Of a stretch of 58,370 bases of DNA, positions 35,658 to 44,200 are shown piece after piece. Position numbers and translations under genes: made by a program. How positions within the stretch are numbered: the first letter of the stretch is position 1; the number at the start of each line of letters is the position of its first letter. The notes under the pieces are model-generated. The model did no database searches and was not told where the DNA came from. It saw only the letters and a list, made by a program, of their open reading frames with translations. The stretch spans positions 1 to 58,370 of the forward strand of contig DAHVOH010000009.1 of the NCBI GenBank assembly GCA_027318915.1, written 5' to 3'. Source of the DNA: Clostridiales bacterium (GTDB lineage: Bacteria; Bacillota_E; Sulfobacillia; Sulfobacillales; JAIMBI01).

Positions 35658-38345
35658 TCATCCTCCGTGGCTGGCCCCGAGCGGCCGGGCCGCCGGGCGC
35701 AGCAAGTACCGCACCGTGCTGAACAGCTGCACCGCCCCCGAGGCCAGCACCACTACCAGCCAGTCGTGAACGGTGAGCGGATCCGTGTAGAACAGACGAG
35801 CCAGCACGGGCCAATAAGTGATCGCCGCCAACATCATTATGCTGGACGTGACGGCCAACACCGCCCATGGGTTGGAAAACAGGCCAACTTCCAGGAAGTT
35901 CCTCCCCTCGGTCCGCGCGTCAAAGACATGGAAGAGCTGACTCAGAATGAGGGTGGCGAGTGCGGTCGTGCGGGCCTCGCGCAGGCTCATGCCGGCCGGC
36001 CCCAGGGCCCAGAGAAACACCAGCAGGGTGATGACGCCGATCAGCAGGCCTCGCCAGATGATGCGACCGCCCAGGCCCCGAGCGAAGATGCTCTCGCCGG
36101 GAGGGCGAGGGGGCCGCCGCATGACGTCGGGGTCGGGCGGGTCCACGCCGAGGGCGAGCGCCGGCAGCCCGTCCGTGACCAGGTTGACAAACAGAATTTG
36201 GATCGGCAGGAGCGGCAGCGGCAAGCCCAGAAAGGCGGCCAGGAACATGACCAGCACTTCGCCGACATTGCAGGCCAGGAGATAGCGAATAAACTTCCGG
36301 ATGTTGTCGTAAATGGCCCGACCCTCCCGCACGGCCCGCACAATCGTCGCAAAGTTGTCATCGGTCAAGATGATGGCCGAGGCTTCCTTGGTGACGTCGG
36401 TCCCGGATCGGCCCATGGCCACGCCAATGTCGGCCTCTTTGACGGCCGGCGCGTCGTTCACCCCGTCGCCGGTCATGGCCACCACGTCGCCGCGCTGTTT
36501 GAACGCCCGCACCACCCGGAGTTTGTGCGGAGGTGAGACCCGCGCGAACACGCGCACGGAGGCCAGCGCCGCGGCCAGCTCGCGGTCGTCCATGCGGTCC
36601 AAGTCCCGACCCGTCAGCAGGCGATCCTCCGTCCCTTGCAGAATGCCCATGGCGCGCGCCACGGCCTGGGCGGTTTCCGGGTGGTCGCCGGTGATCATCA
36701 CGGTGCGGATGCCCGCCTGGCGGCACTCCCGCACGGCGTCCACCGCCTCGGGCCGCGGCGGATCCATGAGCCCCACCAGCCCGACGAACACCAGATTCTC
36801 CTCCCAGGACTCCGGGGTCTGCCCGGATTCCACGCGGCGGTACGCGGCCGCCAGCACGCGCAGCGCCCCCTCCGCCATCGCTTCGTGGGCGCGTTGAATC
36901 CGCCGCCGGCGGGCGGCATCCAGCCCTTCCAGACGGTCTTCCCACAGCACCCAGCGACATCGCTCCAAGATCACGTCGGGAGCGCCCTTCACGTAGGCCT
37001 GAACCTGACCCGAGCGCGACCGCCAAGCCACGGCCATGCGGCGGCGTTCCGATTCGAACGGCAGCTCGCCGACCCGCTCGGCCCCGTCGTCCGGCCCGGG
37101 CGGCCACACCCCCTCCGCCCGCGCCGCCGCCAGCAGAGCCAATTCGGTCGGGTCGCCCTGACCCCGGGCCGCCCCGCCCGCGGTCGGGTCGAGCCGCGCC
37201 GTCGAGGCCAGCGCCGCGACCTGCAGGGTGCGCCGCAAGGCGTCGCCGCCCCCATCCGTCACCCACCGGTCCCCCGTGGCGGCGCGGCTGTATTCCCGCC
37301 CGCCCGCAAACGCCCGCCACACCGTCATCTCGTTCTTCGTCAAGGTTCCGGTCTTGTCGGAGGCAATCGTCGTCACCGACCCCAGCGTCTCGACGGCCGG
37401 CAGTCGTCGCACGATGGCGTGGGCACGGATCATGCGCTGAATGCCCAGGGCCAGCGCCACGGTCACGATGGCGGGAAGGCCCTCGGGAATGGCGGCGACG
37501 GCGAGGGACACGCCGGTGAGAAACATCTGATACACCGGCTCGCCGCGCAGCACCCCCGTCGCCACCACCACCAGCACAATGCCCAAAGAGGCCAGGACCA
37601 GGATGCGGCCCAGGTGTTCCAACCGCCGCTCCAGCGGCGTGGGCTCGCTGGACGTGCGGGCCATGAGGTGGGCGATGCGGCCCATCTCCGTGTTCATGCC
37701 CGTGGCCACCACCAGCCCCAGGCCGTGCCCGCGCGTCAGCACGGTGCCCAGGTAGGCCATGTCGCGTCGGTCCCCGAGCGGCGTCTCCGCCGCCCAAGCC
37801 GGCTCCGCCGCCTTGGCGGAAGGCTTGGCCTCGCCGGTCAGGGCCGACTCATCCGCCGCCAGGGCCCACGTTTCCACGAGCCGCACGTCCGCCGGCAACC
37901 GGTCTCCCGTCTCCAGCATAATCACGTCGCCCGGCACCAGGCCGGCGGCCTCGATCACCTGAACCTGGCCGTCCCGGACGGCCCGCGCCCGCGGCGCGGT
38001 CAGTTCGCGCAGGGTCTCCACGGAACGCTCGGCGCGAAACTCCTGCACGAAGCCCAGGACCGCGTTCATGATGACAATGGCCAAGATGGTCAGGGCGTCG
38101 CCGGTCTCCCCCAACAGGAACGACACTCCCGTCGCGCCCAGCAGCACCAGCACCATGAAGTCGCGAAACTGATTGGCGAACAGGCGCCAGGCGGATGCCG
38201 ACGCCGCTTCCTCGATCCGGTTGGGACCATAGACGTCCAGCCTCCGCCCGGCCTCCTCCCGGCTCAGCCCCTCCTCACGGCGCGCACCCAAGGCGTCCAG
38301 CGCCTCTTCCACCTCCAGCGCATGCCAGGCCGGTTCCACGCCCAT
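35658..38345 (-). CDS. Calcium-transporting P-type ATPase (SERCA-like, P2A)
   Basis: 895 residues. Exports Ca2+ using ATP. Motifs: actuator ALTGEAKPSA (TGEA instead of TGES), helix 4 AAIPEGLPAIVTVALALG with the Ca-ligand Glu, phosphorylation site SDKTGTLTKNEMTVW, nucleotide site KGAPDVILERC, hinge MTGDGVNDAPAVKEADIGVA, helix 5/6 ligands in NVGEVLVMF and NLVTDGLPALALG. These fit a SERCA-type calcium pump rather than Na/K or Mg types. ATG at 38345 directly abuts GGGGGG, while the GTG at 38339 has better spacing. First gene before dapF-dapL; two 14-bp direct repeats lie upstream. Confidence 0.92.
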   Translation of the reverse strand: MGVEPAWHALEVEEALDALGARREEGLSREEAGRRLDVYGPNRIEEAASASAWRLFANQFRDFMVLVLLGATGVSFLLGETGDALTILAIVIMNAVLGFVQEFRAERSVETLRELTAPRARAVRDGQVQVIEAAGLVPGDVIMLETGDRLPADVRLVETWALAADESALTGEAKPSAKAAEPAWAAETPLGDRRDMAYLGTVLTRGHGLGLVVATGMNTEMGRIAHLMARTSSEPTPLERRLEHLGRILVLASLGIVLVVVATGVLRGEPVYQMFLTGVSLAVAAIPEGLPAIVTVALALGIQRMIRAHAIVRRLPAVETLGSVTTIASDKTGTLTKNEMTVWRAFAGGREYSRAATGDRWVTDGGGDALRRTLQVAALASTARLDPTAGGAARGQGDPTELALLAAARAEGVWPPGPDDGAERVGELPFESERRRMAVAWRSRSGQVQAYVKGAPDVILERCRWVLWEDRLEGLDAARRRRIQRAHEAMAEGALRVLAAAYRRVESGQTPESWEENLVFVGLVGLMDPPRPEAVDAVRECRQAGIRTVMITGDHPETAQAVARAMGILQGTEDRLLTGRDLDRMDDRELAAALASVRVFARVSPPHKLRVVRAFKQRGDVVAMTGDGVNDAPAVKEADIGVAMGRSGTDVTKEASAIILTDDNFATIVRAVREGRAIYDNIRKFIRYLLACNVGEVLVMFLAAFLGLPLPLLPIQILFVNLVTDGLPALALGVDPPDPDVMRRPPRPPGESIFARGLGGRIIWRGLLIGVITLLVFLWALGPAGMSLREARTTALATLILSQLFHVFDARTEGRNFLEVGLFSNPWAVLAVTSSIMMLAAITYWPVLARLFYTDPLTVHDWLVVVLASGAVQLFSTVRYLLRPAARPLGASHGG

Positions 38346-38377
38346 CCCCCCACTTTTCGCGGTGGTACAGGCTATGC

Positions 38378-38413
38378 GCCCCGCCCCGGCTGTAGGACAG
38401 CCCCGCCCCGGCT
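38378..38413. repeat. Two 14-bp direct repeats upstream of the Ca2+-ATPase
   Basis: The unit GCCCCGCCCCGGCT occurs at 38378-38391 and 38400-38413, identical, with start-to-start spacing of 22 bp (about two helical turns). It lies 33 bp upstream of the ATPase start. This could be an operator for the ATPase-dapF-dapL operon; it could also be chance in GC-rich DNA. Confidence 0.5.
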
Positions 38414-38427
38414 ACCCGGGGACAGGA

Positions 38428-38456
38428 GAACGGGCGCCCCCCGACGGCGCCCGTTC
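38428..38456 (-). terminator. Terminator hairpin after citrate synthase
   Basis: A perfect 11-bp stem (GAACGGGCGCC / GGCGCCCGTTC) with a 7-base loop, 50 bases past the citrate synthase stop. Only a weak pyrimidine stretch (TCTCCTGTCC) follows on the minus strand. Confidence 0.6.
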
Positions 38457-38505
38457 TTCGCGGCGGTCCCCCGGCGCTTAGCCCCGGGCTTCGGCGCGGA
38501 ACCGA

Positions 38506-39636
38506 TCAGGAACGCTGGTCCACCGGCACATACTCCAAATGGGTGGGGCCGGTGTATTCCGCCCGCGGACGGATGATGCGATTGTTGCTGTACTGCTCCA
38601 GCACATGCGCCGTCCAGCCGGCGGTCCGACTCATGGCAAACACCGGCGTGAACTGGTCGGTCGGGATACCCATCTGGTAGTACACCGACCCCGAGTAGAA
38701 GTCGACGTTGGGATAGAGCGGCTTGCCTTTGGTCACCACCGCCTCGACGGCTTGGAGCATGTCGTACCACTTGAGCTCGCCGGCGTCGGTTCCCACGTCC
38801 TTGGACAGCCGGCGCAGAATGGTCGCGCGCGGATCTTCCGTCTTGTAGACCCGGTGCCCAAATCCCATGATCTTCTTCTTCTGCGCCAAAGCGTCGGTGA
38901 CCCACGCCGCCGCGCGGTCGACTTGACCGATGTCCTGCAGCATGAGCATCACCTGCTCGTTGGCGCCGCCGTGGAGCGGCCCCTTTAGGGTTCCCACCGC
39001 CGACGTGATGGCGGAGTACATGTCCGTCAGCGTCGCCGCCGTGACTCGGGCGGCAAACGTGGAGGCATTCAGTTCATGGTCGGCATGCAGCACCAGGGCC
39101 ACGTTGAACACCTTCGCATGCAGCGCCTTGGGCCGCTCGCCGTGCAGCATATACAGGAAGTTTTCCGCCGTGGACAGAGCGGGATCGGGCGCGACCGGCG
39201 CGCGTCCCGTCCGCAGACGCTCAAAGGCCGCGACCACGGTCGGGATCCGCGCGGTCAGGCGCCCCGCGATGGCACGGTTGGCCGCGGGCGTCATTTTTGC
39301 GGCGTCATGGTCGTAAATCCCGAGCAGGGAGACGGCCGTCCGCAAGACATCCATCGGCAGGGTGTCCTTCGGGACCGAGTGCAGAAATGCCATCACCGGG
39401 TCCGGCAGGGCTCGCGCCTCGGCCAACTCACGGGTGATGGCATTCAGCTCCGACCGATTGGGCAGACGCCCCTCCCACAACAGGTACACAATCTCCTCGA
39501 AACTGCTGTGCTCGGCTAAATCGACGATGTTGTAGCCGCGATAGACCAGGCGGCCCTCCTTGCCATCGATGAAGCAGATGTCCGAGGTGCCGGCGACGAC
39601 ATCTTCCAGACCTGCCTTGAATGATGTTTCTGCCAT
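38506..39636 (-). CDS. citZ: Citrate synthase (type II, small; possibly also 2-methylcitrate synthase)
   Basis: 376 residues. Condenses acetyl-CoA and oxaloacetate at the TCA cycle entry. N-terminal GLEDVVAGTSDICFIDG, oxaloacetate/active-site His in LHADHELNAS and GPLHGGANEQVM, IMGFGHRVYKTEDPRA, and the catalytic Asp in YPNVDFYSGSVYYQMGI. The short length matches Gram-positive CitZ/PrpC enzymes. ATG with AGGAGG eight bases upstream. A -10-like TACAAT lies at 39692-39687, but no good -35 is seen. A UUCG hairpin sits just before the ribosome site. 81 bp after the small gene at 39717. Confidence 0.96.
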   Translation of the reverse strand: MAETSFKAGLEDVVAGTSDICFIDGKEGRLVYRGYNIVDLAEHSSFEEIVYLLWEGRLPNRSELNAITRELAEARALPDPVMAFLHSVPKDTLPMDVLRTAVSLLGIYDHDAAKMTPAANRAIAGRLTARIPTVVAAFERLRTGRAPVAPDPALSTAENFLYMLHGERPKALHAKVFNVALVLHADHELNASTFAARVTAATLTDMYSAITSAVGTLKGPLHGGANEQVMLMLQDIGQVDRAAAWVTDALAQKKKIMGFGHRVYKTEDPRATILRRLSKDVGTDAGELKWYDMLQAVEAVVTKGKPLYPNVDFYSGSVYYQMGIPTDQFTPVFAMSRTAGWTAHVLEQYSNNRIIRPRAEYTGPTHLEYVPVDQRS

Positions 39637-39656
39637 ATGTAAAGCCTCCTCAGCTG

Positions 39657-39672
39657 AGCCGGCGAACCGGCT
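39657..39672 (-). promoter_or_regulatory. UUCG-capped hairpin in the citrate synthase leader
   Basis: In the RNA, AGCCGG, the tetraloop UUCG and CCGGCU form a perfect 6-bp stem (39672-39657). It lies about 15 bases upstream of the citrate synthase start region, immediately before its ribosome site. It may stabilise the mRNA or expose the ribosome site. Confidence 0.5.
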
Positions 39673-39716
39673 GCTTTCTCAGGCCCATTGTACTGCAACG
39701 CGGTCGGATCAACCGC

Positions 39717-39977
39717 CTAACGCTCCCAGCGGAGGCCGCGGCCGTCAAGGCGCGTACCGCGGGGCGGCAGCGAACCCTCGCGCATGTGCGTGGTGACCCG
39801 CTCCAACACATAGCGGCCGACCAGATCGGCCACCTCGTCGGCACTGAGATTCTCCGGTGGACGCGGAACGTTCTCCACCCGCACCGGATAGGCGGGCAGC
39901 CGGTACACCCCGTCCTCCACCTGCAACTGCACTGTCCAGTGCTCCTCGTCCTGACGCACCTGCTTGACCCGTATCAC
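39717..39977 (-). CDS. Small hypothetical protein
   Basis: 86 residues, soluble, no family recognised. It starts VIRVKQVRQDEEHWTVQLQ and has a beta-rich first half with charged residues, followed by the helix SADEVADLVGRYVLERVTTH. GTG at 39977 has GGGGGAG about five bases upstream. It lies 42 bp after the TetR gene and before citrate synthase on the same strand. Its amino-acid composition is balanced rather than Arg/Pro/Gly-rich like shadow frames here, so I regard it as real. Confidence 0.6.
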   Translation of the reverse strand: MIRVKQVRQDEEHWTVQLQVEDGVYRLPAYPVRVENVPRPPENLSADEVADLVGRYVLERVTTHMREGSLPPRGTRLDGRGLRWER

Positions 39978-40019
39978 ACGCGCTCCCCCGCCCCACTCTT
40001 TTGTGCCGCGGCTCAGACA

Positions 40020-40619
40020 TCAATGCTCCCGCACGGGCTCGAAACCGCATCCCCGCCAAAACAGACGCCGCACCTCTTCGCCGGCGCGCCTGACCTCGGC
40101 CGCCCCCGGCGATCCTTCCACCTGCCAGATCAGCACTTCACCGAGCGCCCCGGTCAGCGCACGCGCCGCACAGGCGGCCTCCCAGGCGCCCACGCCCGAT
40201 TCTACCAAATCCTCCGCGACCAGCTCGGCAAACGTCTGCCGGATGCGCACCAGGCGGGATCGAAACACCGGCCCCGTCCCCGGTCCCTGCACCAGGACGA
40301 CGTGCGCCAGATCCCTCTCTTCCGCCAGCACCTCCAGCGCCGCTCCGATGGACTGCCACAGCTTGGTTGGCGTGGTCGCCGCGCCGGCCCGCGCCGTCAC
40401 CACCCGTGCCAGCACCAGCTGGTACAATCGTTCCACCAGCGCCAGGAAACAGTCGTCCTTTGAGGGAAAATACAAGTAAAACGTGCCGGTGGCGCAGCCG
40501 GCCGCTTCCGTGATGGCCCGCACCGACGCCCCTGCGAAACCGTCACGCCGAAACACCGCCGCGGCCGCCCGCAGAATTTGCTCCTCCCGCACCTCTCGAC
40601 TGTCGTCGCGCACGCCCAT
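40020..40619 (-). CDS. TetR/AcrR family transcriptional regulator
   Basis: 199 residues. The N-terminal helix-turn-helix is clear: EEQILRAAAAVFRRDGFAGA, then VRAITEAAGCATGTFYLYFP and SKDDCFLALVERL. The C-terminal effector domain shows no recognised ligand type. ATG at 40619 has GGGAGGG five bases upstream. It diverges from the Nudix gene at 40732, so an operator in the 112-base spacer is likely. It precedes a small unknown gene and citrate synthase on the same strand; its targets are unknown. Confidence 0.9.
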   Translation of the reverse strand: MGVRDDSREVREEQILRAAAAVFRRDGFAGASVRAITEAAGCATGTFYLYFPSKDDCFLALVERLYQLVLARVVTARAGAATTPTKLWQSIGAALEVLAEERDLAHVVLVQGPGTGPVFRSRLVRIRQTFAELVAEDLVESGVGAWEAACAARALTGALGEVLIWQVEGSPGAAEVRRAGEEVRRLFWRGCGFEPVREH

Positions 40620-40634
40620 CCGGTCCCTCCCACC

Positions 40635-40663
40635 TCAACACGACCAGCCCGGACTGCTATAAT
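40635..40663 (+). promoter_or_regulatory. Promoter of the Nudix gene
   Basis: TCAACA (40635-40640), 17 bases, perfect TATAAT (40658-40663). The complementary strand carries an overlapping -10-like sequence for tetR, so the divergent promoters probably share this AT-rich core. Confidence 0.6.
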
Positions 40664-40731
40664 TCCTTGCATAGAGACGAAAGACACGAACGCGACGAAC
40701 ATCGGCAGAGGCAGAAAGGCGACTGGGCTTT

Positions 40732-41286
40732 ATGTTGCGTAACCGCATCCGGCGGGTGCCGGTGACCGTCCGCGACACCCACTACATCCATGAGTATCTC
40801 ATTCTTCCGGATGTGGCGGCCGTGGTCGCGGAGGTTCCGGAGGGCGTGATTTTGGTGGAGCAGTTCCGGCCGGCGCTGGGACACCGCATCCTGGAGTTGC
40901 CCGCCGGACGGTTGCACCGCGGGGAAAAAGCGCAGGCGGGGGCACGGCGGGAGTTGCAGGAGGAGACCGGCTACCTGGCCCAGGAGATGCGCCTGTTGGC
41001 GCGCTTCTATCCCTCGGTGGGACTCTCGCGGCACAAGGTCCACCTGTACTACACGAAGAATCCCGTCCTCGGAGCCACCCACTGGGATGATACGGAGGAC
41101 ATCGTCGTGCGCACGGTGGCTGTCGACGACATCCCGGGGATGATCACGGACAGCCGGGCGGCCGACGCCAAGACCCAGCTCGGCTTGGTATACTTTTTGG
41201 CATCGCGGGGGTGGACGCTGGTGCGAGGCCATTGGACGCCCCCCCGCATCGGTCGGGCACCCACGCGCAGCCAGGCGTCGCCGTAG
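40732..41286 (+). CDS. Nudix hydrolase, ADP-ribose pyrophosphatase-like
   Basis: 184 residues. The Nudix box is complete: Gly followed by five residues, Glu, seven residues, then RELQEETGY (about residues 59-82). N-terminal VAAVVAEVPEGVILVEQFRP and LELPAGRLHRGE are typical of ADP-ribose pyrophosphatases (NudF). The C-terminus has a basic, proline-rich extension. The ribosome site is weak, with only GGGC near the ATG. Divergent from tetR; followed by a zinc-ribbon gene. Confidence 0.87.
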   Translation: MLRNRIRRVPVTVRDTHYIHEYLILPDVAAVVAEVPEGVILVEQFRPALGHRILELPAGRLHRGEKAQAGARRELQEETGYLAQEMRLLARFYPSVGLSRHKVHLYYTKNPVLGATHWDDTEDIVVRTVAVDDIPGMITDSRAADAKTQLGLVYFLASRGWTLVRGHWTPPRIGRAPTRSQASP

Positions 41287-41372
41287 CCCAGGGCACGGGT
41301 CCGGAACGTGTTGCCGCGCAAGGATCCCGCGTCGTCGCGAGGACGACGGCCAGGCTCGGATCCAGGAAGGTG

Positions 41373-41642
41373 ATGGCGACGGACAAGAAGGGCAAGCTTC
41401 TCACCTGCCGATACTGTGGCGGCGCGATGGACAGCGGCGATGCGTTATGCCCTCAATGCGGCAAGCCCCGGAGCGAGCGGCCCGCCACGCCCGCCAAAGT
41501 GATCCCGTTCCGCCCGCGCCGCAAGGACGTGCGGCGGACCAAGCCGCGCGCCCCCGACTTCCCCACCCCGTCCCTGGTTCGGCGTCTCTGGCTCATGGTC
41601 GCCATCGTCGCCGTTCTGCTGCCGTATCTCTGGAACCATTGA
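41373..41642 (+). CDS. Zinc-ribbon, tail-anchored small membrane protein
   Basis: 89 residues. A single zinc ribbon near the N-terminus (TCRYCGGAMDSG and LCPQCGKPRSE), then a basic, Pro-rich linker and one C-terminal membrane helix (LWLMVAIVAVLLPYLW) running to the end. That architecture suggests a tail-anchored protein with its ribbon in the cytoplasm. No specific family recognised. ATG at 41373, or GTG one codon earlier, with AGGAAGG directly in front. It follows the Nudix gene by 86 bp. Confidence 0.7.
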   Translation: MATDKKGKLLTCRYCGGAMDSGDALCPQCGKPRSERPATPAKVIPFRPRRKDVRRTKPRAPDFPTPSLVRRLWLMVAIVAVLLPYLWNH

Positions 41643-41664
41643 ACAGCCTGCCCCCGGCCGAGTG

Positions 41665-41681
41665 AAGCCCTCAGGGCGTTT
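41665..41681 (+). terminator. Weak terminator-like hairpin after the zinc-ribbon gene
   Basis: GCCC, a three-base loop and GGGC followed by GTTTATC, 22 bases past the stop. The stem is short. The remaining 41682-41892 up to the spoVR stop shows no gene. Confidence 0.3.
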
Positions 41682-41892
41682 ATCGGGCGCGCGCCGGTTG
41701 GGACACCGCCGAACGGTTCGTGTCTCATCGGGCTGTCGGCCGGGAACGGTCCGCATCGCCGCCGGGGAAGGTCGGGCCGACGGCGCACGGTGTCCCCGGG
41801 TGCGCGGCCGCGGTGGATCAGCCGAGAACCGCCGGGAGCCATCCTGGACACCTTGCCCCGGCCCCGCCGGGTTCGGATCGAGCGTGTTCGGC

Positions 41893-43074
41893 CTAGCTCG
41901 CCGGCTCGTCGGTCAACTCCGACCCCGTCCACGTCAAGCGATGGGATCGGCCCCCCACCACCGTCCAGAGCCGCACCGGACCGCCCCACAGCCGGGAGAG
42001 CGCCGCCATGGCGCCCGGCAATTGGCGCCCATCCAGATCCCGGCCGTCATGGCGGTGCCGCAGGACGAGGGTTCCCCCCTCGCTCCCCTCCACCTCGATG
42101 CGGGGCAGGCCGCCGTTGTCCAACGCGGTCAGCAACCGCCGCACGTGGTCTTCGTACTGGGACGGATCCAGGTCCGGCGCCACCTGCGCCAGCAGTCCCG
42201 GCGTCAGCCACCGTTGCACGAGTCCCGCGTCGGCCAGGTACCGGTGTGCCCGGAACGCCTGCTCGCCGCCTTCGGCAAACGCCGCCTCCCACAGCGCCAG
42301 TCCGAGCCGATACGGATTGTTCAGGCCGCCGGCGCCCACCACGGCCGCATGCAGCCGGGCATATTCCACCACCTGACCCGGCTCCAGCGGATAGGCTCTC
42401 AGCAGACGACGGTGCCAATAGGTGGCCCACCCCTCGTTGGCGATCTTGGTCTCCAACTGGGGGCGAAAGTACCGGGCTTCGGTGTCCGCCCATTGCAGCA
42501 CCGTGCGGCCCGCGTCCGACAGCGCGGGCGAGTTGTGCAGCAGATATCCCAAGACATTGGCGGGTTCCTGCCACTCGGAGCGATAGGGATCCATCAGTTC
42601 CGCCGCCACCATGGCGTCATCCATCATCTGCTCCAACCGAGCCTCGCCCAGTTCGTGGCGCACCGCCGTCAGGCGGCGGCCGGAGGCGGCGAGGCGGTCG
42701 GGCAAGTCGTGCGGCGTATTTCGGAAGCGGTAGTGTCCGCCGAAGAAATCGACGTGAGCCACCACATGGGCCGCCACCACCAGATTCTCCACCTCGGTGT
42801 TGGTGTCCAGGAGATACGCCAGAGCCGGCCGCGCGTTGACCACCAGCTCGTACATGCGGGTCAATTTATAGTCGCTCGCCAAGCGGATGCGCTGGTACGC
42901 TTTGCCGAAACTCCAGTGGCGGTGCCGGGTCAGCACGCCGCCGTATGCGGTGGCCGCTTGGAGCAGGCGTGCCGGCACCAGCTCAAACCGGATCGGGCAC
43001 GGTCTGAGCCCCGCCGCGTCGGCCATATCAAACAAACGGTCCATCGGGCCCGGCGCCCGATCCGGACTAGTCAT
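41893..43074 (-). CDS. spoVR: SpoVR family protein
   Basis: 393 residues. SpoVR is needed for normal spore cortex in Bacillus; its biochemical role is unknown. Family features: HRHWSFGKAYQRI, MYELVVNARPALAYLLDTN, VVAAHVVAHVDFFGGHYRF, and IANEGWATYWHRRLL. The ATG at 43074 has GGAGG just upstream and overlaps the yhbH stop; the ATG at 43044 is possible. Third gene of prkA-yhbH-spoVR. Confidence 0.94.
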   Translation of the reverse strand: MTSPDRAPGPMDRLFDMADAAGLRPCPIRFELVPARLLQAATAYGGVLTRHRHWSFGKAYQRIRLASDYKLTRMYELVVNARPALAYLLDTNTEVENLVVAAHVVAHVDFFGGHYRFRNTPHDLPDRLAASGRRLTAVRHELGEARLEQMMDDAMVAAELMDPYRSEWQEPANVLGYLLHNSPALSDAGRTVLQWADTEARYFRPQLETKIANEGWATYWHRRLLRAYPLEPGQVVEYARLHAAVVGAGGLNNPYRLGLALWEAAFAEGGEQAFRAHRYLADAGLVQRWLTPGLLAQVAPDLDPSQYEDHVRRLLTALDNGGLPRIEVEGSEGGTLVLRHRHDGRDLDGRQLPGAMAALSRLWGGPVRLWTVVGGRSHRLTWTGSELTDEPAS

Positions 43075-44200
43075 CGGCCTCCAGGCAGGCCTGCCCCTCC
43101 CCGAAGAAACTGGCCAGGGTGGTGAACACATCCTCCTTGCCGCGCAGCAGGAGGACCCGCGCGCGGTCCAGGGCGGAGAAGCCCATATACAGGGGCGACA
43201 CATTGCGCGCGGTATCGTGAATCTCCCCATAGCCGAACAGATTGACGCGCGCGGCCAGCTCCGCCCCCCGCTCCAGCGCCGGCGGGTTGTCCGACGTCAA
43301 GTTGCCGCCGTCCGTAAAGTGAAACGCGTAAGCGTTGTAGCGTTCCGCCGGAAAGCGGGCCAGCACGTCGGCGGCCAGCTGGTACACCGACGAGGAGACG
43401 GTTCCCCCGCTGGCGCCCCGGTGGAAGAACGTCTCCTCGTCCACCTCCCGCGCGCGCACGTCATGCGACAAAAACACCACTTCCACACGGGGATAGCGGG
43501 TGCGCAGGAACCGAATCATCCAGAAGAAGAAGCTGCGCGCCAGGAACTTTTCAAAGGTGCCCATCGACCCCGAGGTGTCCATCATCGCCACCACCACCGC
43601 GCCGGTCTCGTCCCCCGCATCCGTCTCGAAGCGACGAAACCTCAGATCCTGGGGCCACAGCGTGAGCGGCGCCTCGGCGCTCCGATGGCGCAGGGCCATG
43701 GCCAGGGTCGGCCGCGCGGCCAGATTGCGGGACGGCCCCTCGCGCGCCAGGTCGCGCCACGTCACCCCGCCGGGCCCTCCCGGCGCGCGCCGGTCGCGAT
43801 CCAGGTCCGGAAGCTCCCAGCCCTCAAACAGCAGCGCATCCGCCATGTCCAGCGTAATCTCCGTTTCCGTCAGGTCGGGCAATCCCGGCGCGTGTCCTCC
43901 CTCGTGCCCAATCCCGTCTCGGGTTCCCGTCCCGCCTCCCCCGCTCCCCTGCGCGCCGTGCGCGCCACCGGGAGCGGATTCCTGGAACCGGAAGCGGAAT
44001 TCGTCCAGACTGGCCACCGGCACGCGGACGGTCCGCCGCCCGTCCGACAACACGATGCTCTCTTCGCTCACCAGGTCCACCAGGTTGTGGCGGATGGCCT
44101 CCCGGACGCGCAGGCGGTGCCGATCCGCGTCCTCCTCCGCCTTGGTGTACAGATCCCACGTGTCGCGCCAGATCCGGTAGCGCGGTCCTGTCTCCTTCAT
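43067..44200 (-). CDS. yhbH: YhbH/YeaH family protein (DUF444, von Willebrand-like)
   Basis: 377 residues. Partner of PrkA in stress and sporulation; molecular function is not established. The C-terminal half carries a von Willebrand A-like domain with the metal-binding motif MMDTSGSMGTFEKFLARSFF (in part; DTSGSMG at residues 208-214) and HFTDGGNLTSDN. A Gly-rich linker (about 78-105) separates it from the N-terminal region. The ATG shares ATGA with the prkA stop, and an apparent longer frame is prkA shadow. Confidence 0.94.
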   Translation of the reverse strand: MKETGPRYRIWRDTWDLYTKAEEDADRHRLRVREAIRHNLVDLVSEESIVLSDGRRTVRVPVASLDEFRFRFQESAPGGAHGAQGSGGGGTGTRDGIGHEGGHAPGLPDLTETEITLDMADALLFEGWELPDLDRDRRAPGGPGGVTWRDLAREGPSRNLAARPTLAMALRHRSAEAPLTLWPQDLRFRRFETDAGDETGAVVVAMMDTSGSMGTFEKFLARSFFFWMIRFLRTRYPRVEVVFLSHDVRAREVDEETFFHRGASGGTVSSSVYQLAADVLARFPAERYNAYAFHFTDGGNLTSDNPPALERGAELAARVNLFGYGEIHDTARNVSPLYMGFSALDRARVLLLRGKEDVFTTLASFFGEGQACLEADD

